From Elusimicrobiota bacterium (GTDB taxonomy: Bacteria > Elusimicrobiota > Endomicrobiia > Endomicrobiales > Endomicrobiaceae), in assembly GCA_031282945.1 (NCBI GenBank), contig JAITCX010000112.1, positions 1-8,996 of the forward strand: a stretch of DNA of 8,996 nucleotides, read 5' to 3'. The notes under the pieces were generated by a model that was given only the letters and a program-made list of their open reading frames with translations, had not been told where the DNA came from and ran no database searches. Positions 1-7,000 of the stretch are shown here, piece by piece. The position numbers and the translations under genes were made by a program. How positions within the stretch are numbered: position 1 is the first letter of the stretch; every line of letters begins with the position of its first letter.

Positions 1-173
1 GCCCTGCCGACAGCCCTCGCCGCTTTTGGATGACCGATTTTTTTGGCAAGCTGGCCATAAGAGATCGTCTCCCCTTTAGGAATATTAAAACACTCTGTCC
101 AAACTTTTTGGCAAAAAGGCGAATATTTTTTCATCTGCAAAATAATGCGATTTGGTATCTTTTTCATTTTCAT
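1..173 (-). CDS. Alkyltransferase (MGMT/Ogt/ATL family) DNA-binding domain protein, partial (C-terminus outside window)
   Basis: Reading the minus strand from the ATG at 173 gives 57 codons with no stop before the left edge. Residues 19 onward match the start of the helical DNA-binding domain of O6-alkylguanine-DNA alkyltransferases: FCQKVW, then IPKGETISYGQLA, then GHPKAARAVG. Tyr39 and Arg53 correspond in motif and 14-residue spacing to human MGMT Tyr114 and the 'arginine finger' Arg128 that flips the damaged base. The acceptor motif (PCHR in true methyltransferases, PWHR in the non-catalytic ATL proteins) would lie beyond the edge, so enzyme and ATL cannot be told apart. Only about 18 residues precede the domain, so the N-terminal ribonuclease-H-like domain of Ada/Ogt is absent. 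The start is supported by AAGGGA at 178-183, four bases upstream of the ATG, and by an in-frame stop eight codons upstream. The gene lies 113 bp downstream of serS on the same strand. Confidence 0.85.
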   Translation of the reverse strand, partial: MKMKKIPNRIILQMKKYSPFCQKVWTECFNIPKGETISYGQLAKKIGHPKAARAVGR

Positions 174-238
174 CCGTTCCCTTAAAATTAAATTTTAACC
201 GATTGCATTTTTTCGCTTTAATATTAACTCTCTCGCAA

Positions 239-256
239 AGCGCCAATAGCGCCAAT
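239..256. repeat. Perfect 9-bp tandem duplication in the serS-alkyltransferase spacer
   Basis: The unit AGCGCCAAT occurs twice head to tail with no mismatch. It sits in the 113-bp spacer between the serS stop and the start of the alkyltransferase-like gene. The GCGC cores could form a weak 4-bp hairpin, but no T-run follows, so I do not call a terminator. The rest of the spacer is AT-rich and shows no clear promoter. Confidence 0.6.
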
Positions 257-286
257 CAAGAATTTCACAACCCGCTCTATCAATAT

Positions 287-1561
287 TTATTTCGGTTTAA
301 TAATATCAAAGCCCGTATATTTTCTCAAAGCATTGGGGACGACAACCGACCCATCCTCTTTTTGATAATTTTCCAAAATGGCGGCAAGCGTTCTGCCGAC
401 AGCCACGCCCGAGCCATTGAGGGTATGGGCGAAATATCTTTTTTTTGCATCTGCAGATTTAACTTTTATGTTCATACGGCGCGCCTGAAAATCTTTAAAG
501 TTTGAACAAGACGAAATCTCTCTATAATTTTGATCGGGAGCAAACCAAACCTCTAGATCATAAGTTTTTGCTGAGGAGAAACCCAAATCGCCGCTGCATA
601 AAAGCGCAACTCTGTAGGGCAATTCCAATTTTTCTAAAACGCTCTGAGCATCCGCAACAAGACTTTCAAGCTCGGCAGCCGACTCCTCAGGACGCACAAA
701 TTTTACAAGTTCAACTTTATCAAACTGATGATTTCTTATAAGGCCTTTTGTATCTTTTCCATAGGCGCCAGATTCTCGTCTGAAACAAGCGGAATACGAC
801 ACAAATTTTTGCGGCAAATCTTTTTCGCTTAATGTTTCATCTCTATAAATATTTGTTACGGGAACTTCAGCCGTTGGAATTAAATACAGGTCGTCTAGTT
901 CGCATTTAAAAGCGTCTATTGCAAATTTTGGCAATTGCCCTGTCCCGCGCATTGAAGCGCTGTTTACCAAATACGGCGTAGAAATTTCGCTATAGCCTTT
1001 TTGTCTATGCTCCTCTAAAAAGAAATTTATTATTGCTCTTTCCAAAACACAACCCTCATTTTTAAGAACGCAAAAGCGCGGTCCTGAAATTTTTGAAGCA
1101 GTTGCAAAATCTAATATTTGAAGTTTTTCGCCAAGTTCCCAATGATATTTTGGTTTAAAAGAAAACTTTATTTGATCGCCCCAAGAACGCACAATTTTAT
1201 TGTCCTCGCTATTTTTTCCAACAGGGACGCTATCGTCAGCAATATTTGCAATATTTAAAAGCGCATCCTCTATATCTTTTTGCAAAGCGGTCAAAGATTT
1301 TTCTTTTTCTTGTATTTCATTTCGCAATTTATTTACTTCTAAAGTTAGCTCGTCTGAAACTTGGCCGCCTTCTCTTTTTATTTTGCCAATTTTTTCCGAC
1401 TCTTTATTTCTAGTAAGGCGCAATTGTTCCGTGTTGGAAAGCAAAACTTTTCTTTGTTCATCCAAATTGATTATGCGTTCAATATCTAATTTATGGCCTC
1501 TTTTTTGACAAGCCTCAACCACAAGCTTTGGATTTTCTCTAATAAATTTAATGTCTAACAT
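287..1561 (-). CDS. serS: Seryl-tRNA synthetase, complete
   Basis: This is a complete 424-residue class II aminoacyl-tRNA synthetase, the usual bacterial length, which charges tRNA-Ser (and tRNA-Sec where present) with serine in the cytosol. The N-terminus begins MLDIKFIREN, typical for the family. Residues about 30-105 form the charged long-arm coiled coil that grips the tRNA variable arm. Motif 1 lies near 174-200. The serine/ATP-site TAEV is at 230-233. Motif 2 runs from FRRESG (260-265) through RNHQFDKVE (276-284). Motif 3 is GSGVAVGRTLAAILENYQ (383-400). All key residues look intact. The ATG at 1559-1561 has AAGGAG at 1567-1572, five bases upstream, and a strong -10 element a little further up, so the start is secure. 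No neighbour is close enough to indicate an operon; the alkyltransferase-like gene follows after 113 bp and might be co-transcribed. Confidence 0.98.
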   Translation of the reverse strand: MLDIKFIRENPKLVVEACQKRGHKLDIERIINLDEQRKVLLSNTEQLRLTRNKESEKIGKIKREGGQVSDELTLEVNKLRNEIQEKEKSLTALQKDIEDALLNIANIADDSVPVGKNSEDNKIVRSWGDQIKFSFKPKYHWELGEKLQILDFATASKISGPRFCVLKNEGCVLERAIINFFLEEHRQKGYSEISTPYLVNSASMRGTGQLPKFAIDAFKCELDDLYLIPTAEVPVTNIYRDETLSEKDLPQKFVSYSACFRRESGAYGKDTKGLIRNHQFDKVELVKFVRPEESAAELESLVADAQSVLEKLELPYRVALLCSGDLGFSSAKTYDLEVWFAPDQNYREISSCSNFKDFQARRMNIKVKSADAKKRYFAHTLNGSGVAVGRTLAAILENYQKEDGSVVVPNALRKYTGFDIIKPK

Positions 1562-1566
1562 ATTTT

Positions 1567-1596
1567 CTCCTTGACAAATTTAATATTATTATAACA
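1567..1596 (-). promoter_or_regulatory. serS promoter (extended -10) and Shine-Dalgarno
   Basis: On the minus strand TATAAT occupies 1588-1593 and is preceded by TG plus one base, giving an extended -10 (TGTTATAAT, 1588-1596). Such promoters depend little on a -35 box. No good -35 hexamer sits at 17 bp; a TTGATA lies at 1617-1622 but is 23 bp away. Transcription would start around 1580, giving a leader of about 20 bases, too short for a T-box. The Shine-Dalgarno AAGGAG is at 1567-1572. Confidence 0.6.
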
Positions 1597-1604
1597 AAAT
1601 TTAT

Positions 1605-1890
1605 ATTTTATAATTGTATCAATTTTTATGTTTTTATTGAATTTTGATGCACTGCATTCTAAATCTTTTATTCATTTTAAAGTGTAATGCATTTTCTGCT
1701 CCATTATCATATGTTAAGGAACGCACGAAACCTTTTGGAAACAACTTTAATATCTTTTTACTCGCACGATAGAATTCCTAAGCGCTTTTATTTATCACTC
1801 TTTCTATTTTTACTAATCCCCTTTTTCTGTTGCCCCTCTCTTAAGTTTATCTTTTAACTCATTTAAAGCCATCGGGTTTAGAATTTTTAA
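1605..1890. other. Intergenic stretch without a supported gene
   Basis: This is the AT-rich part of the 702-bp gap between serS and the helicase gene. The minus strand shows no coding pattern. On the plus strand an ATG at 1711 opens a 48-codon frame ending at 1857 whose middle (RFYLSLFLFLLIPFF) is hydrophobic and resembles a signal peptide. It has no convincing Shine-Dalgarno and contains hydrophobic codons that T-rich DNA would give by chance. It could be the decayed 5' end of the passenger relic just downstream, but I cannot show that. Confidence 0.4.
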
Positions 1891-2270
1891 GGGCGTAACA
1901 TTAAAGGCAAAAAAAATAGCAAAATAAATTTTGCAAATTCAAAAATAGACAGCGCTTTCCGCATAAATATTAATGAAGCAAATTTTATAAACGGGATCTG
2001 GGACGCCGCGCTTTAGAAGAGCGCAGAGGGTTGTTGAGAAAGAATTTAATATTTTGAGAGGAGAAACGATTTTTGAGACGGCGGTAATATTAGAGACGAT
2101 AACACTTGAACACGGAGCGGTAAATTTTAGGGCGCATTATAGTTCGGCAAATATTGTAAATGCACAAGATAACGGGGCAGTATCTTTAGCGGGAAATGGT
2201 ACGCCGAGCCGTCTTTTTGCAAATGAGATCTTATAGATCAGCGCATTAATTTTAGCGCTTAACTTAACCC
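1891..2270 (+). pseudogene. Decayed autotransporter passenger fragment (relic of a paralog)
   Basis: The plus strand here translates, in two frames, into sequence resembling the passenger of the large autotransporter at 4032-8996. In frame 1, 1891-2013 encodes INFANSKIDSAF and NEANFINGI before a TAG at 2014-2016, resembling INFVNNQSDIYL and FNDVIFVNG of the intact protein. In frame 2, open from 1991 to a TAG at 2234-2236, it continues with TGSG, then HGAVNFRAHYSSANIV, GAVSLAGNG and SRLFANEI. These resemble the intact modules AGTVNFKSNISTISVL, ALLSLVNG and GRLFTEELIF. After the second TAG the frame goes on with ISALILALNLT, comparable to DAYLAFDVNF. At least one frameshift (1991-2013) and one in-frame stop therefore interrupt it. 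No start, Shine-Dalgarno, barrel or full length is present. The relic is in the opposite orientation to its intact relative and ends against the helicase stop codon. Confidence 0.7.
2240..2259. other. Short hairpin just 3' of the helicase stop
   Basis: AGCGC at 2240-2244 and GCGCT at 2255-2259 can form a five-base-pair stem with a ten-base AT-rich loop, five bases beyond the helicase stop codon. The stem is short and no T-run follows on either strand, so it is at best a weak terminator or RNA-end stabiliser. A second small repeat, GATC-TTATA-GATC (2227-2239), is adjacent. Confidence 0.25.
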
Positions 2271-3895
2271 TTATTTACATATTTCATTTCAAACTCCACT
2301 ATATGTCTTTCAATTTTTATATCCTCGCTTGTAAGAGGGCGCAGAAGGTGAAGGCCGCTAAAACTACGGCAGCGGCTAAACGCCACATATACTTGACCGA
2401 AAGCAAAAGCCCCGCCCGCAAGATCTATATTTATATCATCAAAAGTCAAACCCTGACTCTTATGTATTGTAATTGACCATGCAAGTTTTAAAGGAAATTG
2501 TTCAAATGTTGCAATCGCGCGTTCTTCCAATCTTTTTGTATCTCTATTATAGGCATATTCAACTTTATTCCATTTTTTTCTCTTTACGGGAAACTTATAA
2601 CCATTTGCCAAAACAATAATTTCATCCTCACCCATTTCAACTATCACGCCGATAGTGCCGTTTGCATAGCGACGGCGTTCCGTTAAATCATTTGCCAAAA
2701 CTATAACTTTTGCTCCCACCTTAAATTTTAAAACTCTATCTACGCGCGTATCTTTAAAGAGATCTTCTGATTTATTGAATTTTGTCTGGCGGTAATCATG
2801 AATGCTAGCCTCATAAGTTTTTAATTTAGCATTTAGTTGCGATAGCTTTAAATTATTTTCTCTGTCTGAAGCTATATTTGTAGTTGTAATAATTGTAACG
2901 TCATCAACTTGACCAATAGTTTTTTCATTTATCATTTGATAATCTTGCTTTGTAAGACAACCATATCTCATACGTGAAAGCAAATCTATAAAATCTTTAT
3001 CTTTGTGGCGGAAAATTTCTGTTAAACTTAAAATTAAAAAATGTTGGGCAAAAAGATCAGGGGAGCGGAAAAAATTAAAAAAATACATGCCGCCGAATTT
3101 TTCTATTAAAGGCATTTCCAAAACGTTTTTTATAACAGGCGGCAGCTGGCACAAATCCCCTATTAAAATTATTTGCAAACCGCCAAAAAGTTCTGTAGAT
3201 TTTCTAACTTTCTTAAGTGAATAATCTATAGCTGAAAAAATATCCACTCTCAACATAGACGCCTCGTCAATTACTATCGCATCTATGGAGTTTATTATTT
3301 CCTCTTTTGGAAATTGTTTTATATCGTCAGGCATTAAAAAATCTATCGCCGCAAACCTAAAAAAAGAATGAACAGTTTGACCTGAAATATTTAAAGCCGC
3401 AATGCCCGTTGTAGCCAAAAAGATCATGCGCTTTTTTGTTTTTTTACGCAAATAAGTTAAAAAAGTGGACTTGCCGGTTCCCGCTTTACCGCTTATAAAA
3501 ACATTTCTATTTGTTTCTTCTATAGTTTTAAAAAGGTTTTTAAACTCAGAGGTTTCTATAAAATCTGCAGGAAGGCAAATTTCGCAATTGGCAAGCGGTC
3601 TGATATATGGAGTTTTTAAATGTTTAGATAGAGCCTCGGGAAAAATACTTTCGCCAATATCAATTTCTCGTCTGAGATAACCTTCTGGATGGGCTTGTTT
3701 TGCAAGAATATTATTATCGTTTAAAATATCTTTAGCGCTTTTAATTTGCACAAAAGAAATATCAGTATTAGTTTCTTTATAATTTTGCTTTTTCTTGTTT
3801 AATTTTATAATGGAGCGTTTTTTTATAGTAAGAATAAAAATTATAATAACTAAAAATACAATAATGCCGACTAAAATTAAATTTAAATCATTCAT
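2264..3895 (-). CDS. Membrane-anchored Pif1/RecD2-like superfamily 1B DNA helicase
   Basis: This 543-residue protein carries the full set of SF1B helicase motifs: Walker A GKAGTGKST (136-144), motif Ia ATTGIAALNISGQTVHSFF (161-179), motif II VIDEAS (208-213), motif III GDLCQLPP (246-253), motif IV-like LTEIFRHKD (291-299), motif V ITIHKSQGLTFDD (475-487) and motif VI QVYVAFSRCRS (501-511). The order and wording match Pif1-type helicases, which are 5'-to-3' DNA motors that unwind forks, R-loops and G-quadruplexes. The N-terminus is unusual. Residues 5-24 are a continuous hydrophobic segment (LILVGIIVFLVIIIFILTI), followed at once by Lys/Arg-rich sequence (KKRSIIKLNKKK). By the positive-inside rule this predicts one membrane anchor with the helicase in the cytosol. 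Residues about 40-110 match nothing I recognise. The ATG at 3893-3895 follows an AGAGGGG Shine-Dalgarno. Another start downstream would remove the anchor, but I see no better-placed one. Substrate and role are unknown. Confidence 0.9.
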   Translation of the reverse strand: MNDLNLILVGIIVFLVIIIFILTIKKRSIIKLNKKKQNYKETNTDISFVQIKSAKDILNDNNILAKQAHPEGYLRREIDIGESIFPEALSKHLKTPYIRPLANCEICLPADFIETSEFKNLFKTIEETNRNVFISGKAGTGKSTFLTYLRKKTKKRMIFLATTGIAALNISGQTVHSFFRFAAIDFLMPDDIKQFPKEEIINSIDAIVIDEASMLRVDIFSAIDYSLKKVRKSTELFGGLQIILIGDLCQLPPVIKNVLEMPLIEKFGGMYFFNFFRSPDLFAQHFLILSLTEIFRHKDKDFIDLLSRMRYGCLTKQDYQMINEKTIGQVDDVTIITTTNIASDRENNLKLSQLNAKLKTYEASIHDYRQTKFNKSEDLFKDTRVDRVLKFKVGAKVIVLANDLTERRRYANGTIGVIVEMGEDEIIVLANGYKFPVKRKKWNKVEYAYNRDTKRLEERAIATFEQFPLKLAWSITIHKSQGLTFDDINIDLAGGAFAFGQVYVAFSRCRSFSGLHLLRPLTSEDIKIERHIVEFEMKYVNKG

Positions 3896-3897
3896 CT

Positions 3898-3961
3898 AAG
3901 TCCCCTCTTAACGTCAAAAGATATTATAGATTATCAAATTTTGAGGATTTTAGGGGGACTT
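3898..3961. repeat. Inverted repeat spanning the helicase promoter and including its Shine-Dalgarno
   Basis: AAGTCCCC at 3898-3905 is the exact reverse complement of GGGGACTT at 3954-3961, with 48 bp between. On the minus strand the first-transcribed arm is CCAAGTCCCCC and the second arm is the GGGGACTT that forms the helicase Shine-Dalgarno region. A transcript started at the predicted -10 (3923-3928) would lack the first arm. A read-through transcript from the autotransporter gene would contain both and could hide the ribosome binding site. Eight base pairs could arise by chance, so the regulatory reading is an inference. Confidence 0.35.
3923..3928 (-). promoter_or_regulatory. Possible -10 element for the helicase gene
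   Basis: A perfect TATAAT on the minus strand lies 28 bases upstream of the helicase ATG, giving a predicted leader of roughly 20 bases. No clear -35 hexamer is present at normal spacing. It is the best promoter candidate in the 136-bp gap between the autotransporter stop and the helicase start. Confidence 0.4.
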
Positions 3962-3981
3962 GGATATTTGCCTTTGATAAG

Positions 3982-3991
3982 CTTGTACAAG
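3982..3991. promoter_or_regulatory. 10-bp perfect palindrome (possible operator)
   Basis: CTTGTACAAG is a perfect palindrome lying about 40 bp downstream of the autotransporter stop and upstream of the helicase promoter. It has no T-run, so it does not look like a terminator. It could be a protein-binding site or chance. Confidence 0.2.
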
Positions 3992-4031
3992 AGTTTAAAG
4001 TATATTTAATGTTGCATGTGAAAGCTAAAAA

Positions 4032-7000
4032 TCATCTTACTATTCTCACGCTTATTTTAGTTTTTGCGCTAGACACTTTTGTGGCAAGAACAACTTTACG
4101 GGCTGACATTTTATTTTGCGCTAAAACTTTTTTAACATTTTGCGCCCGCTCAAAATTTAACTTATTTGCGCTTTGCGAAACTTTATCATTGGACTTATTT
4201 ATTCTAAAAACAATTTTCATGGTTTTAAATATATATTTCTCACGCGCAAAATGCCGAGCAAAATTTGCAAGCGCAATTTGACTTTCTTTGGTAAGCCTCG
4301 CCGAATTTTCTACAAATTGGAGTTTAGGCATATCCAAATTTTTTGGCAGAGCTTGAGGCATTTTCACCAAAAACTGATACTGCGCCTGAACGCCCGCCGT
4401 ATAATTTTTATAATTATCATTTTCTTGATAATTTCCCATTACCAAAAACTGCATAAACTTGCCTGCATTAACGCTTACGCCCAATTGAGCGCCATAAAAC
4501 ATTTCATTTGTTTCATCGCTTTCTATCTCCCAAAAATCATTATTGGCAGTATTTGCAAATTTTGTTTTAATTTTTTGAGTTGGACTTAAATTTTGCCCCA
4601 CAAATCCTTGCGCAAAAACTTTATAAAAATTAGTCTGCCGCTTTAATTGCAAACCATAATGAAACATTGACTGCATTAAATTTTGAGACGCCACATTTAA
4701 ATTTGCTAAGCCGCCCCCTTCCTCTATTATTTCACGTGTATTTATTTGACTAAAATCTGCGTTAACAAAAGGACCCGCGCTGATTTGATCTCTTTTTGTT
4801 TTTACGATATCAAACATATAATTTAAATTTAACGATTCATTGAATCCAAATAATCTTATATCCCCTTGCGGACCATAAACCCTATCCAACTCTATACTGC
4901 GTTTGACCTTTCCCTGTCCTCTCTTTGCCTGCATGACCATGCCAATATTTAATCCCTTTATGCTGGCATCGGCATATCCGCCGATACCTAAACTCAATAA
5001 ATTTGCAGTATTATCCAATTGGCTAAAATTTTTAGACCAAACCTGCGTAATAATTCCAGCGCGAAATAATTTGCTTGATAAAATATTTGCCCCTACATTT
5101 AATCCAATGCCGCTCTCATTAAATACCCCCAACATTTGATTTGGCCGCCTAAATTCTAAAGCGCTAAAACTTATATTTATCCAAATATTGTGCAGTTCAT
5201 TATGACGCAATTGCATAAACAAATCTTTTGCATTATTGTGCAGTTCCTGCGTAAAAATATTTGCATAAAATGCCGAACTTAAAGAATCCAAAGCTTGCTT
5301 TTGTTTTGCTTGATCTTGCAAATTTAAAATCATCCCAACTAAATGATAATTTTCATTTATATTGTTTAAAACGTTTTCTTGATTGGACGTTAAATCGTCA
5401 AACCTTAAAGCCGGCGGCGCATAATTTGTTATTTGCAAGATATTATTTGTTTTGCCAAAACCTAAAGAATATTTTGAGCTATCATAAACTATCTTGCTGT
5501 AATCTATTTGCGACCCTGAGAAAATTATCTCTACAGAATTTGTTGCAAATAAATCTTTAGATACATTATTTATATTTAATACAATCCCCTCTCCAAAAAC
5601 AATGGCGCTAGTTGAAACAATTATATCGCTCAAAGAATTTTCAAAATCTATGTCAAACCACAGATGAACATTTTTTCCCAATTCTAACTGCCCAACATAT
5701 AATGCTCCGCTTGGATTATTATCTTTTAATGAAACGACCGCCCCTTGCCCAACGTGCATTACCGCAACGCTAGAAACAGCGCTTTCAAAAATGACGCTGC
5801 CGTCTTGCACATTAAAAACATTTTCAATATTTGTAGATCCTTCAAAATTAGAAACACGCGGCACAAGACCTGGATTGTTCTTTATCTGCATTTTATTTTT
5901 TACAAAAATTCCATCTCTAAAAACTGCAGCGCCGCCGCCAAATTTTATAACCTCTCCTGTTCCTTGCGTGCGCAGTCCATTTACAAAAATTACATCATTA
6001 AAATATAGAGCCGAATCGTTTAAATAAATATCGCTTTGATTATTTACAAAATTTATTGTTCCCAAAAATGTTACGCTGCTTTTATTTAGCGCTCTTATAA
6101 CAGCGCCTTGCGCGCCGGCAAAATTTTTAAATGTTATATCTTTAAAAGCTATTGCGGCGGCGTCTAAAACGAAACCAGTCTTTTGATTGTCGGCATCTAA
6201 AATTTTATTTTTGCCGTCAATATTAAAACTTACCTGCGCCGCGCTTCTGTCAATATTTTCATCGCCTTGAGATGCAATAATATTTTTTGAAAGTTCTATC
6301 CAATCGCCGTTTACCTTCGGAGCATATTTATATTCATTTACAAATTCTTTCCAATCAGTTGCAGAAATTACAGCCGGCGGTAAAGAGCTTGAATCTTTAC
6401 TACGGGCAAAAATAAAATATCCGCCCCCGTAAACTTCATAATCCTCATTTGCAGTATAAATCTCTTGAATATTAGAAATTTCTGAATTGGTTTCTATTAA
6501 AATTGCAATTTCATCGCCTATTTGAGACAAGACATTTAATAGAAAATGTGAATTTGCATTACTTGAAAATATTTGATCAACGACAATTTTATCAGCTAAA
6601 CCGTTTGAAAAATTTACATCAAAAGCAAGATAGGCGTCTGTAAAAATTAACTCCTCTGTAAAAAGCCTGCCGCCTGTATCGCCGTTTACTAAAGAAAGCA
6701 AAGCGTCATTTTGAACTCTCAAAACTGAAATCGTTGAGATATTTGATTTAAAGTTTACCGTGCCTGCTTCAATATCAAATGCATTTAAAATTATCGCAGG
6801 AGAGCCTTCAAAATCAAGCGTCCCCTCATCTATTTTTTTAATAGATCCCGCGCCTGATGTTTTTATGCCGTTTGTTAAAACATTATCGCCTGAAAATACT
6901 AGCTCGCTTTGCGCGGCGGCAAAATAAATATCATTTAATTTAGCGCCTGCAAAATTGTTTATGAAGGCAATAGTAGAATTTGAAAAGGTTAACAAACCAT

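Noticed and set aside
152..505. 117-codon plus-strand open frame
   Set aside because: It overlaps the end of serS and the start of the alkyltransferase-like gene in antisense, and starts at a TTG with no supporting Shine-Dalgarno.
1653..1691. Inverted TGCATT / AATGCA pair upstream of serS
   Set aside because: Six-base arms 27 bp apart in AT-rich DNA are expected by chance, and the pair lies upstream of the serS promoter without other support.
1562..1710. T-box or other riboswitch upstream of serS
   Set aside because: The best promoter leaves a leader of about 20 bases, and no T-box-like sequence or terminator/antiterminator pair is visible.
2054..2236. 60-codon plus-strand frame as an intact small gene
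   Set aside because: Its sequence continues upstream in the same frame to 1991 and resembles an internal passenger segment. It starts at TTG in the middle of the homology, so it is part of the relic.
4173..4589. 138-codon plus-strand open frame
   Set aside because: It is antisense to the barrel and OmpA-like region, with Ile/Phe/Lys-rich composition typical of AT-rich noise and no recognisable motif.
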